Position numbers and translations under genes: made by a program. A DNA stretch of 64,000 bases from the NCBI RefSeq assembly GCF_042653925.1, contig NZ_JBHSFQ010000019.1, forward strand, positions 60,459 through 124,458, written 5' to 3'. Positions 42,576 through 50,313 of the stretch are shown one piece after another. The notes under the pieces are model-generated. The model was given only the letters and a program-made list of their open reading frames with translations, ran no database searches and was not told the origin of the DNA. The DNA comes from Nocardiopsis_B mangrovi. GTDB lineage: Bacteria; Actinomycetota; Actinomycetes; Streptosporangiales; Streptosporangiaceae. Every line of letters starts with the position of its first letter. Positions within the stretch are counted from its first letter, which is position 1.

Positions 42576-43385
42576 ATGCCCGAGATCGGATTCGCCGGCG
42601 GCGACGGATGTGAGCTCTCCGCCACCGTCCTCGGCCAGGGGCCACCGATGGTGCTGCTGCACGCCGGCGGTCCCGACCGCCGCAGCCTGCTCCCGTTGGC
42701 GCGACTCCTTCGCGACCGGCACACCCTGGTCCTGCCCGACATCCGCGGATACGGGGCATCGGTGTGCGCCGACCCCTCGCGCCATACGTGGCGCCGATAC
42801 ACCGAGGACCTGTTCTCCCTGCTGGACCACCTCGAACTCGAACGGGCGGCCGTCGGCGGGACCGGACTCGGCTCGACGATCTCGCTGCGCGCCGCCCTGC
42901 ACCGCCCTGAGCGCGTCGCCCGCGTGGTGCTCATCGGGGTCGAGGACATCGAGGACGATGATGCCAAGGCCGCCGAGATCGAGTTCCTCGACGCCTTCGC
43001 GGCACGGGCCTCGTCGCACGGGCTGAACGCCGCGTGGGAACCGATCCTGGCGGGGTTTCCGCCGGTCGTCGGCGCCATGGTGCGTGACGCCATTCCACGC
43101 AGCGATCCCGCGAGCGTTATAGCGGCGGCCGCCATCGGCCGCGATCGGTCCTTCGCCGACGTGACGGAGCTGGGGGCGGTCGTGGCACCCACCCTGGTGA
43201 TTCCCGGGACGGACTGGAGGCATCCCCGCGCACTCGCCGAGCGGTGCGCCGAGACCATCCCCAACGGCGTCCTCGCGCCGGTCGCTGTGTCCCCCGACCT
43301 GCGCACGGCCGAGGACCTGGCGCGCCGGGTCGCCCCATCGATCCGCGATTTTCTCGCCGGGCTCCCGGCGCCGCCCGCCGGATGA
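42576..43385 (+). CDS. Alpha/beta-hydrolase homologue with altered nucleophile elbow
   Basis: 269 residues from ATG 42576. The alpha/beta-hydrolase frame is clear: GPPMVLLHAGGPDRRS (oxyanion loop), LVLPDIRGYGASV, and LRAALHRPERVARVVLIGVED after the elbow. The nucleophile elbow, usually GxSxGG, reads GGTGLGS (Thr96 in the serine position), and no histidine follows in the C-terminal third where the catalytic one belongs (VSPDLRTAEDLARRVAPSIRDFL). The protein may be non-hydrolytic or act as a ligand-binding or regulatory protein. Its 5' region carries CsoR-like boxes. Confidence 0.75.
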   Translation: MPEIGFAGGDGCELSATVLGQGPPMVLLHAGGPDRRSLLPLARLLRDRHTLVLPDIRGYGASVCADPSRHTWRRYTEDLFSLLDHLELERAAVGGTGLGSTISLRAALHRPERVARVVLIGVEDIEDDDAKAAEIEFLDAFAARASSHGLNAAWEPILAGFPPVVGAMVRDAIPRSDPASVIAAAAIGRDRSFADVTELGAVVAPTLVIPGTDWRHPRALAERCAETIPNGVLAPVAVSPDLRTAEDLARRVAPSIRDFLAGLPAPPAG

Positions 43386-43433
43386 CCCCCGCGGGTGAGA
43401 GGCCGCCGACCCCGACGCGCGGGGGCTGGAAGG

Positions 43434-43871
43434 TCAGGGGAGGTGTACCGGGCAGAGGTTGTAGTCCGGGGTTTCGACCACGCGGTCCCATGACCTCACG
43501 TCGTCGCCGCCCTCGCAGCTCTCGCTCGGGTCGCGGGGGCCCGTCGCGTCCGGCCCCCGGCTGTGCCGGAGGATGACACTGTACTCGGCGTCAGCGGACT
43601 CGCAGGGGACTTCGGCCGACGAGCCGTCGGCGCGGTCCCCCGCGTCGAGGTCGCGCACGTCGCCGGGGTCGGTCAGCGCGCGAGCCACCCGGGCGGAGAA
43701 GCGATATGTGCCGCCGTCGTACAGCACGACGGCAGCGGGGACGAGGGCCGATACGACCTCTGACGATCGGCCCTGAGCCCGCGGATACGGCCGGCCATAA
43801 CGACGAGCCCCGCTCGCCCGATGGCGGGCGGGGCGCGCCGCACCCCGGCCGGTGCGGCCGACTCCGGGCAT
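43434..43871 (-). CDS. LppU-like protein, probably 5'-truncated
   Basis: Up to 145 residues from ATG 43871, but the frame has no good ribosome site and the beginning is Arg/Gly-rich. The C-terminal 85 residues resemble the LppU/septum-type domain of actinobacteria: SSAEVPCESADAEYSVILRH, SCEGGDDVRSWDRV and the closing YNLCPVHLP with three conserved cysteines. Normal members carry a Pro-rich segment and a transmembrane helix before this domain; here that part is absent. The gene is cut near the left end of the inverted-repeat element at 43880, so an insertion probably removed its 5' part. Remnant status is an inference. Confidence 0.45.
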   Translation of the reverse strand: MPGVGRTGRGAARPARHRASGARRYGRPYPRAQGRSSEVVSALVPAAVVLYDGGTYRFSARVARALTDPGDVRDLDAGDRADGSSAEVPCESADAEYSVILRHSRGPDATGPRDPSESCEGGDDVRSWDRVVETPDYNLCPVHLP

Positions 43872-43879
43872 GACGTCGG

Positions 43880-43924
43880 CTAGTACTCCAGTGCGACTTC
43901 GCGATCTTGTAGGAAACCCTGGTC
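43880..43924 (+). repeat. Left terminal inverted repeat
   Basis: Begins CTAGTACTCCAGTGCGACTT and runs to the GGTC at 43921-43924. Reverse complement of the right end with mismatches at three positions and one extra base. Confidence 0.75.
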
Positions 43925-44116
43925 GGGAACGGGTACGGAAACGACGCCCGCGGCAGTCGGCAGGTCCGCGCGCTACCGTCGGCGAAGCCGATGTGCCTGG
44001 TCATCGCGGCGAGCCGGCATTGTCGACGGGCTTGATCGCCCATGAGGGAGCCCAGCCGATCCCGCTGGAGGGGGCCGCGGTCGGCCCGGTGGGCGCTGCT
44101 CCTCTTCGTGGCGGAC

Positions 44117-44695
44117 TCAGCGGACCGCCGGAGCCGGCGGCGCGACCACTTCGCACAGCTCGGCGGCGGCCTGGGCGACGAGCTCGGAGAAGGTTGCGTC
44201 CGGGTCGGCCAGCCAGCGGGACGTGGCGCGCCGGGAGACCGCCATCGCCACGTCGATGATGAAGCGTGCCTTGTCGGGCTCGACGCCGCGGCGCCCGAGC
44301 GCCGGCACCAACGCCTCGGCGATGTCGGCGAGCTTGATCAGATCGCGCTCGGCCAGTGCCGGGCTGGCGGCGATCACCCTGACGCGGCGCAGCAGGAACT
44401 CGCGCGAGCGAAAGACCTCGTCGGCACTCCTCAGCGCGGTCAGCAGCGCCTCGAGTGGCCTGAGGCCCGGGTCGGCCTCCTCGACCTGTCCCACGAGGTG
44501 GGCCTCCAGCTCGTGGCCGGCGAAGAGGACTTCCCGCTTGTCGGGGAAGTAACGGTAGAAGGAGCGCTCGGTCAGACCGGCGGTGCGCGCGATCTGCGCG
44601 ACCGAGGTGCGCTCGTACCCCTGCGTCTCGAACAGCTCGAGCGCCGCGCGCTCGAGCCGACCCTGTGCGTCGGACTCCCATCTCGGCATACGCAT
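44117..44695 (-). CDS. TetR-family regulator inside the element
   Basis: 192 residues. Helix-turn-helix: ALELFETQGYERTSVAQIARTAGLTERSFYRYFPDKREVLFAG (segments: helix 1, turn, recognition helix TERSFYRYF). The C-terminal domain carries VAMAVSRRATSRWLADPD. It diverges from the oxidoreductase gene at 44771 across a 75-bp spacer with two repeated palindromes, which it probably binds to control both genes. Confidence 0.9.
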   Translation of the reverse strand: MRMPRWESDAQGRLERAALELFETQGYERTSVAQIARTAGLTERSFYRYFPDKREVLFAGHELEAHLVGQVEEADPGLRPLEALLTALRSADEVFRSREFLLRRVRVIAASPALAERDLIKLADIAEALVPALGRRGVEPDKARFIIDVAMAVSRRATSRWLADPDATFSELVAQAAAELCEVVAPPAPAVR

Positions 44696-44701
44696 CAGGG
44701 T

Positions 44702-44754
44702 ATGACAGCAGATGCTGTTGTCGCGCTAGGATCCATGACAACAGATGCTGTCAT
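44702..44754. promoter_or_regulatory. Two tandem TetR operator boxes
   Basis: Two copies of ATGACA(G/A)CAGATGCTGT: 44702-44718 and 44735-44751; the second extends to the palindrome ATGACA...TGTCAT ending at 44754. Both lie in the divergent spacer and probably repress the regulator and the oxidoreductase. Confidence 0.7.
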
Positions 44755-44770
44755 CACGTAGGAGATGCTC

Positions 44771-45721
44771 ATGAAGGCTCTTCAGTTCGACCGATTCGGG
44801 TCCCCAGAGGTGATCGTGCTCCGCGATGTCCCGAAGCCGGAGCCGGGACCCGGACAGATCCGAATCGCCGTGCGGGCGTGCGGCCTGACCCCGGCTGACT
44901 GGGTGGTCGTCGACGGACTCTTCGCCGACCGGATGCCGCCGCTGCCGCGCGGGCTCGGCCTCGAGATCGCGGGCACCGTCGACGCGCTCGGCGAGGACGT
45001 CACCGGCATCGAGATCGGCGACCCCGTGTTCGGCCCGGCCGCCTTCGACGGCCCGACGGCCGGCGCCGCCGAGTTTGCGCTGATGGCGGCCTGGGCGCGC
45101 ATCCCCGAGGGCGTCACCGCCGAGCAGGCCGCCGCGCTGCCGATGGCGGCCGAGACGGCGTGGCGCGCGCTGGACGACCTCGGCGTCCAGCCGGGTGAGC
45201 TGCTGCTCGTCCACGGCGCGGGCACCACGGTGGGTGAGGCAGCGGTGCGCTTGGCGCTGCACCGGGGTATTCGGGTGATCGCCACCGCCGGGCCGACCCG
45301 GGCCGCTGCCCTGGAAGAGATCGGCGCCCAGGTGACCGGCTATGGCGACGGTATGGCCGAACGCGTTACCGCACTGGCCAGAGGCCGCGTCGACCGCGCC
45401 CTGGACACGGCCCCGACCGGCGGCCGGATCGACCGAGCCGACCAGGCCAGCCCGGCCGGCGGCTCACTGCCGACCCTGATCGAGCTGACCGGTGATCCCG
45501 ACCGCGTCCTCACCGTCTCGGACTTCGCGGCCGCGGCCGAGCTGGGGGCCCGGATCACCACCGAGATCCGCTACGACCTGATGGGCGAGTTCGCCCGGCT
45601 GGCCGGCGAAGGCGTCCTGACCGTATCGGTCGCCCGCACCTACACGCTCGACCAGATCCAGGAAGCGGCCAAGCTCAGCCAGTCCCGCCGCCCCGGCGGC
45701 AAGCTCATGCTCGTCCTGTGA
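44771..45721 (+). CDS. Quinone oxidoreductase-like MDR protein
   Basis: 316 residues from ATG 44771 (GTAGGAG upstream). Medium-chain dehydrogenase/reductase without zinc ligands: FDRFGSPEVIVLRDVPKPEPGPGQIRI, LPRGLGLEIAGTVDALGEDV, and the NADPH-binding LLLVHGAGTTVGEAAVRLALHRG. Members reduce quinones or enones with NADPH. It is divergent from the TetR gene, a typical regulator/target pair for detoxification; both are carried by the inverted-repeat element. Confidence 0.9.
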   Translation: MKALQFDRFGSPEVIVLRDVPKPEPGPGQIRIAVRACGLTPADWVVVDGLFADRMPPLPRGLGLEIAGTVDALGEDVTGIEIGDPVFGPAAFDGPTAGAAEFALMAAWARIPEGVTAEQAAALPMAAETAWRALDDLGVQPGELLLVHGAGTTVGEAAVRLALHRGIRVIATAGPTRAAALEEIGAQVTGYGDGMAERVTALARGRVDRALDTAPTGGRIDRADQASPAGGSLPTLIELTGDPDRVLTVSDFAAAAELGARITTEIRYDLMGEFARLAGEGVLTVSVARTYTLDQIQEAAKLSQSRRPGGKLMLVL

Positions 45722-45796
45722 TCGCCTTGCCGGCCTGGTCAGGCGAAAGGAGTCCGCACAACCCGCGACGATCACGCGGTGACCGCACCCGGTCTC

Positions 45797-45840
45797 GACC
45801 AGGTTTCCTACAAGATCGCGAAGTCACACCGGAGTACTAG
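45797..45840 (-). repeat. Right terminal inverted repeat
   Basis: Starts GACCAGGTTTCCTACAAGAT and ends GGAGTACTAG at 45840; reverse complement of the left end at 43880-43924. Confidence 0.75.
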
Positions 45841-45853
45841 GCCGGGAACCGTG

Positions 45854-46213
45854 TCACGGCTGGGGCGGGCGCGGCACCTGGGGCTGGTGGGGCGCCTGAG
45901 GCTGGTGGGGGGAGGCGGGCAACCCGCCTTGGGGGTAGGGCGCCGGGTGCTGCGGGAGCGGAGCCCGGCCGTCGAATCGTCCGATCTGAAATGCGACGCC
46001 GCCGATCATCAGTGTCAGACCCGCAATGGCGATCACCAGCGCGATGTTCTGCACCCCCTCCGCTTCCACCTCGCATGCCGGGGTGACCTCCGAGCTGCCT
46101 CCGCTGGGGCAATGCGCGGCGTTGGTCGCCGCCACCATGAACGCGATGCCGAGGCAGACCACGGAGAACAGAAAGCAGGTCACGAATCCTGGGAGGAGCC
46201 TGTTGGGTCGCAT
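45854..46213 (-). CDS. Small membrane protein with Pro-rich tail, unrecognised
   Basis: 119 residues from ATG 46213 (46234 also possible). Two transmembrane segments (LLPGFVTCFLFSVVCLGIAF and NIALVIAIAGLTLMIGGVAF) separated by an acidic, cysteine-containing loop (HCPSGGSSEVTPACEVEAEG), then a Pro/Gln-rich cytoplasmic or extracellular tail (HPAPYPQGGLPASPHQPQ). The stop is 14 bases from the right end of the inverted-repeat element. Membrane topology is clear; function is not. Confidence 0.55.
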   Translation of the reverse strand: MRPNRLLPGFVTCFLFSVVCLGIAFMVAATNAAHCPSGGSSEVTPACEVEAEGVQNIALVIAIAGLTLMIGGVAFQIGRFDGRAPLPQHPAPYPQGGLPASPHQPQAPHQPQVPRPPQP

Positions 46214-46465
46214 GGCGCCACATGGTAAACCCATCCTTGCGTAGATGCGTCATCCTTGGCGCATGGTCCACATCGGACGGTTTTCTTCGGGTTTCCCGTA
46301 CCGGCGGCGGATCCCTGTCCGCTCCCCGCCATGTGCTCCCCGATCGGGCGCGAAGAGCGCGCACGATCGAGAACAGACTGATGTGAATGAGGCGAGACGC
46401 TGTCGGACTCGCTCCGTTTTCCGGGGGCGGGGTCGGAGACGCGTGCGTGGGCTCTCCAAAGGAAA
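46214..46465. other. Spacer upstream of small membrane protein
   Basis: About 250 bp without a convincing gene; open frames on both strands are Arg/Pro-rich. It must hold the promoter of the minus-strand membrane protein gene. Hairpins follow at 46466 and 46579. Confidence 0.35.
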
Positions 46466-46489
46466 GCCCCGGCCGAGGACGGCCGGGGC
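46466..46489. terminator. GC hairpin
   Basis: GCCCCGGCC (46466-46474) and GGCCGGGGC (46481-46489) around a 6-base loop; on the plus strand it is preceded by AAAGGAAA and followed by a CTTGT stretch. Not adjacent to an identified plus-strand gene. Confidence 0.5.
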
Positions 46490-46578
46490 GCTTGTAACGG
46501 TCGGCGAACCCGCGACGCCCGCGCCGCAGCCGCAGTCCTGGCGGAAGCACCGTCGACACCAAGGGCCCACGACGAAAC

Positions 46579-46611
46579 GCCCCGCCCCGGGCAGGAAGCC
46601 CGGGGCGGGGC
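46579..46611 (-). terminator. Strong hairpin downstream of secreted protein gene
   Basis: Perfect 14-bp arms (46579-46592 and 46598-46611) around AGGAA, 90 bases beyond the stop of the minus-strand gene at 46701. Confidence 0.65.
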
Positions 46612-46700
46612 CGGGCCCGGCATCGTGGGGTGTCCCCCAGCGAGCAGAGACGGACGCTCACGAACGACGCCCCACCCGGTGACGGAGTCCGCAGCCGACC

Positions 46701-47186
46701 TCAGTGACCCGGAGCGTCAGTCCGGCCGGAGGGGCCCATCTCCGCCGACAGCGTTTCAGGGAAACCGCAGTTGCGCAGTCCAGGAATGGGCTCATAATTC
46801 CCACCGCCAGAGATGTTCACCGCCGGGAACCAACCCCAGCCCTGGTCCGAATACGCCACGTCACCCTGGGTGTAAAGCCACCAGTTATTGCGATACTCGC
46901 CGACCGGGGGGTTCTCCAGGTACGTGAACTGCTGCTGACAGACGAACCATGCACGGCCCGCGTAGAGGTGGCCCGAGATCTCACTCGGATTGTCCTTGCC
47001 GACGCCCGCTTCAAGGTCACCGCTGCGCCACGCATCGCAATACGTTGTCGACCAGGTGTTTCCCACGTAGTCGATCACGGTGGGCCCGGCCCCGGAGCAC
47101 CCGTCCGCCGCATTGGCCGGCGCGGCTGCGGTGATGCTCCCGGCCAGTGCCGCCGCTACCAGGAGGCTTCTCGAAATCGTCTTCAT
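46701..47186 (-). CDS. Secreted protein, unrecognised
   Basis: 161 residues. Signal peptide RSLLVAAALAGSITAAAPANAAD. The mature part is rich in aromatic residues and Gly, with cysteines at about 30, 50, 83 and 139 that may pair (GCSGAG, TTYCDAW, WFVCQQQF, RNCGFPE). No family recognised. Local GC is lower than in neighbouring genes (the spacer to 47280 has AATGAAATCGC-type stretches), so it may be of foreign origin. Confidence 0.65.
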   Translation of the reverse strand: MKTISRSLLVAAALAGSITAAAPANAADGCSGAGPTVIDYVGNTWSTTYCDAWRSGDLEAGVGKDNPSEISGHLYAGRAWFVCQQQFTYLENPPVGEYRNNWWLYTQGDVAYSDQGWGWFPAVNISGGGNYEPIPGLRNCGFPETLSAEMGPSGRTDAPGH

Positions 47187-47371
47187 CGTCTCATCTCGCT
47201 AAGCGGTATCGAGGGATTCAACGCCGTCGCAGGGAATCCTCACATGCAGGCGAGATATTCATAATGAAATCGCAGTAATTGTCCGATTTCGGTCACCCTG
47301 TCGTCCCCACGTGCACCACGGTCCCCATCCTGCAAATCCCATACCGCATTTCACTCAGGATGTGGCACTTC

Positions 47372-48009
47372 ATGAGTCCAGGCAGAGAAAGTCGTCAACT
47401 CCTGGTGGGCGTGCTGGACTCTGCCCGACGGTTCCAGGAAGGGCAGTCCGGATTCACCACCGAGACCAAGGCGCTCGAATTCGGACGCAACCACGAGGCT
47501 GAAGCCCGCGTGCTCGGGACGTCGGCCGACAGATCCACGAAGATCACGCTGAAGCAGTGGGCGAGGGAATGGATCGCGGTGCTCGGCCTCTCGGGCCCTT
47601 CGACTATGCCCGGGTTCACGATCGGTCAGGGCCCGGCAAGGCGGTGGCGTGCCGGGCGCTGACCGCTCCCGGAATGACACCGCATGGGCTGCGGCGCTCC
47701 CACAGGACGCTCATGACGTTCCTGGGGATGGCGCCGCAGCTCATGAACGAGCGGATGGGTCACCTGGACCGCGCCGTTCCGGCCCAGTACGCGCATGTGA
47801 CTCCCGAAATGAGGCGGATCCTGACCATGAGGCTGTCCGAGGTCTGGGACGAGACGCTCGCACGACGCAGGGAGATGTCGACGACCTCGCCGGTGCCGCT
47901 CGTCCAATGGCTGCTCGATGCCACGTCCCCCGCACAATCTCACTCCAGATCCACTCCAGATTCGGACCGGCGGCGAGTGGTCGCGATTCGCGGTGACGTT
48001 GCCTCGTAG
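47372..48009 (+). pseudogene. Decayed tyrosine recombinase (phage-type integrase)
   Basis: Two frames hold matching parts. Up to about 47620 (frame of ATG 47372) lies an N-terminal fragment with the arm-binding start (SGFTTETKALEFGRNHEAEARVLG, then KITLKQWAREWIAV). From about 47640 in another frame comes the C-terminal catalytic part: MTPHGLRRSHRTLM, QLMNERMGHLDRAVPAQYAHVTPEMRR with the R-H and Tyr-box motifs. The middle (core-binding domain and first catalytic Arg) is missing, so there is a large deletion and a frameshift. It marks an old integrated element near the inverted-repeat transposon. Confidence 0.65.
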
Positions 48010-48038
48010 CTGCCCACCTGGGAATACGCCTCCTGCTC

Positions 48039-49907
48039 CTACTGCATCGCGAAGCTGGGGTGCGGGGGCTGGTTGTACGCGGTGTTCTGCCAGGCCAGGG
48101 CCGTTCGGTACTGGCGGTCCTGGGTCAGTGAGGGGCGGGAGTGCTGGGTGGGGATGTCGGTGGAGTAGATCCGCAGGGCGCGGTTGTCCGACGTGCGCCA
48201 GATGACCTCCTCGCGCCAGTCGCCGAGGATGTCCCCGCTGAGGACCGGGGTGGCCTTGGTGCCGTTGTTGCTGGCCACCCCGCTGCCGGTGAGCAGCCGG
48301 GTGTCGCCGTTCGGGCCGTACTTGTCGATCTGGGTGCGGTCGAGCAGTTCGCGGCTGAGGTCGCCGTCCCACCACACCAGGAAGTTGATCGAGCTCGGCT
48401 TGCGGCCCACCGACTGCCCCTGGGCGTTGAGCAGGTTCCCGCTGCCGTTGGCCGACCAGAACTCCGCGCCCGGGCTGCCCGCGTAGATGTCCCCGGCCAC
48501 ACCGCGTCCGTTGTCGCCGCCATTGGCCGGGGTGGTGAAGATCGTCTGCCCGGTCGCCCCGTCCACGAGCCAGGAGCTGGGCGAGCCGCCGTTCTCGGCG
48601 ACCCCGTAGACCTGCACACCGCTCCGGCCGGGGACGAACGCGCCCACGTGCAGCGCGTCACCGTGGCCGAAACGCGTGTTCCACATGCCCCATCCGTTGT
48701 CGTCGATGGCGATGGCGCCGTAGGCGATCTCGTCGCGGCCGTCGCGGTCGAGGTCGGCGATGGAGAGGCTGTGGAACCCCTGCCCCTCCCACGCGGGCCC
48801 GTTCGTGGAGCTGCGGCTGTCGAAGGTCCACTGCCGGCTCAGCGTGGAGCCGTTGAGCCGGAACGCCGACACGACCGTGCGCGTGTAGTACCCGCGCGCC
48901 ATGATCAGGCTCGGGTTCTGGCCGTCGAGGTAGGCGACGCCGGCGAGGAAGCGGTCCACCCGGTTGCCGTAGTTGTCGCCCCAGTCGGCGACGCTGCCGC
49001 GGGCGGGCACGTAGTCGACGGTGGTGCGCGCGGCCCCGTTGTTGCCGTTGAACACGGTCAGGAACTCCGGCCCCGACAGCACGTAGCCCGAGGAGTTGCG
49101 GTGGTCGGCGCTTCCGTTGCCGATCACCCGCCCCGCCCCGTCCACGGTGCCGTCGGCGGTCTTGGCGGCGACCTCGGCGCGGCCGTCGTTGTCCAGGTCG
49201 TAGACGATGAACTGGGTGTAGTGCGCCCCCGAGCGGATGTTGCGGCCCATGTCGATGCGCCACAGCCGCGTGCCGTCGAGCTTGTAGGCGTCGATGAAGG
49301 TGTTGCCGGTCGTCCCCGACTGGGAGTTGTCCTTGGCGTTGGTGGGCTGCCACTTGAGCACGATCTCGTACTCGCCGTCGCCGTCGAGGTCGCCTACGCT
49401 GCCGTCGTTGGCCTCGTAGGTGTAGCCGCTGCCGGCGGGCGGCGGCGAGATGGGGATGTCCGTCGACCCGTTCTCGAACCGCAGGGCGGGCTCGGACGCC
49501 AGGCTGCGCACCTCTTCGGCGCCGACGACCGGAGCGACGGTGTACTCGGCGTTGGAGGGCGCGTCCTCGTCGAGGTAGGAGGTGGTGCCGGTGATGGGCT
49601 CGTCGTTGACGCGGGTGCCGTCCCGGTAGAGGTTGAACCCGATGTCCTCGGGATCTCCGGCGAACAGCCGCCAGCTCACCAGGTTGCCGTCGTCGCCGCC
49701 GACGCTCACCGCCCCGCGGCCCAGGCCCTGCGACTCGACGGGTACCTGGAGGTCGGCGGGCGGGGCGTCGCCGGAGTCGGCGACCGAGGGGGAGGCGTGC
49801 AGTCCGTAGGCGGCGGCCACTAACGCCGCCAGCGTCGCGCCGGTGGCCAGCAGCGCCGGCCGCCTCCGGTTTCGGCGGGGGGTGGGGGATGTATCGGATC
49901 GACTCAT
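48039..49907 (-). CDS. Secreted rhamnogalacturonan lyase (PL11)
   Basis: 622 residues from ATG 49907 (AAGGAG upstream). A signal peptide/anchor (PALLATGATLAALVAAAYGLHA) is followed by the polysaccharide lyase family 11 fold: GRGAVSVGGDDGNLVSWRLFAGD (N-terminal strand), then an eight-bladed beta propeller with calcium-binding segments GDLDGDGEYEIVLKW, YDLDNDGRAEVAAKTADG, ADLDRDGRDEIAYGAIAID, and the closing LGDWREEVIWRTSDNRALRIYSTD. It cleaves the rhamnogalacturonan-I backbone of pectin outside the cell. It stands alone, convergent to the integrase remnant. Confidence 0.93.
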   Translation of the reverse strand: MSRSDTSPTPRRNRRRPALLATGATLAALVAAAYGLHASPSVADSGDAPPADLQVPVESQGLGRGAVSVGGDDGNLVSWRLFAGDPEDIGFNLYRDGTRVNDEPITGTTSYLDEDAPSNAEYTVAPVVGAEEVRSLASEPALRFENGSTDIPISPPPAGSGYTYEANDGSVGDLDGDGEYEIVLKWQPTNAKDNSQSGTTGNTFIDAYKLDGTRLWRIDMGRNIRSGAHYTQFIVYDLDNDGRAEVAAKTADGTVDGAGRVIGNGSADHRNSSGYVLSGPEFLTVFNGNNGAARTTVDYVPARGSVADWGDNYGNRVDRFLAGVAYLDGQNPSLIMARGYYTRTVVSAFRLNGSTLSRQWTFDSRSSTNGPAWEGQGFHSLSIADLDRDGRDEIAYGAIAIDDNGWGMWNTRFGHGDALHVGAFVPGRSGVQVYGVAENGGSPSSWLVDGATGQTIFTTPANGGDNGRGVAGDIYAGSPGAEFWSANGSGNLLNAQGQSVGRKPSSINFLVWWDGDLSRELLDRTQIDKYGPNGDTRLLTGSGVASNNGTKATPVLSGDILGDWREEVIWRTSDNRALRIYSTDIPTQHSRPSLTQDRQYRTALAWQNTAYNQPPHPSFAMQ

Positions 49908-50262
49908 TTCCGTGGTCACTCCTTGTCACCAGGAGGGCCCCGTGCGTGGGGGGTAGGGGCCAGGGAGTCCCCATGGACGGGGGGATCCGTGGTGGGGGCG
50001 GGGACTCCGGGGGCCGCGATTGTCGCAGCGCCTTACCGGGTGCGGCGGAGGGGCGGGGGAAACCGTGGTTTGTTGCCGCGTTGTTTCGCTGAGAGCGAAA
50101 TCGACCCGCGGGTGGCCGTCCGTAATGCGGGCCGCCGGCGGCCCGCGGCCCGCATTGCCGTCCAGAACACCGACGGTGTCTCGGAAAGCGCTTACATTGC
50201 GTGGGCGATTTCGGCGCGTGTCCGGTTTGGCCGAAACCAGGAGGCGGTCCGGAACACGCAGC
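49908..50262. other. Spacer upstream of the PL11 gene
   Basis: About 350 bp between the PL11 start and the terminator of the 5'-nucleotidase gene. It should hold the PL11 promoter. I see no gene; short inverted GC stretches around 50130-50155 (GCGGGCCGCCGGCGGCCCGC) form a possible hairpin. Confidence 0.4.
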
Positions 50263-50288
50263 GGGGCGCGGCCGTCCGGCCGCGCCCC
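50263..50288 (-). terminator. Hairpin downstream of 5'-nucleotidase gene
   Basis: GGGGCGCGGCCG (50263-50274) and CGGCCGCGCCCC (50277-50288) around TC, 26 bases beyond the minus-strand stop at 50314. Confidence 0.65.
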
Positions 50289-50313
50289 ACTGCGGGCGAT
50301 GTGCGCGCCCCGG

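Larger units (their letters stand above)
43880..45840. mobile_element. Cargo-carrying element with long terminal inverted repeats, no transposase
   Basis: 1,961 bp bounded by inverted repeats: left end 43880-43924 and right end 45797-45840 match over about 44 bases with three mismatches and one single-base gap. Both outer ends read CTAG followed inward by TACTCC, so CTAG may be part of the repeat or a 4-bp target duplication. The interior holds a TetR regulator and an oxidoreductase in divergent orientation and no transposase. This is the structure of a large MITE-like or non-autonomous transposon mobilised by an IS elsewhere in the genome. Confidence 0.75.

Noticed and set aside
45840..46213. 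Insertion of the element into the small membrane-protein gene
   Set aside because: The gene has its own stop 14 bp outside the element, so it is not visibly interrupted.
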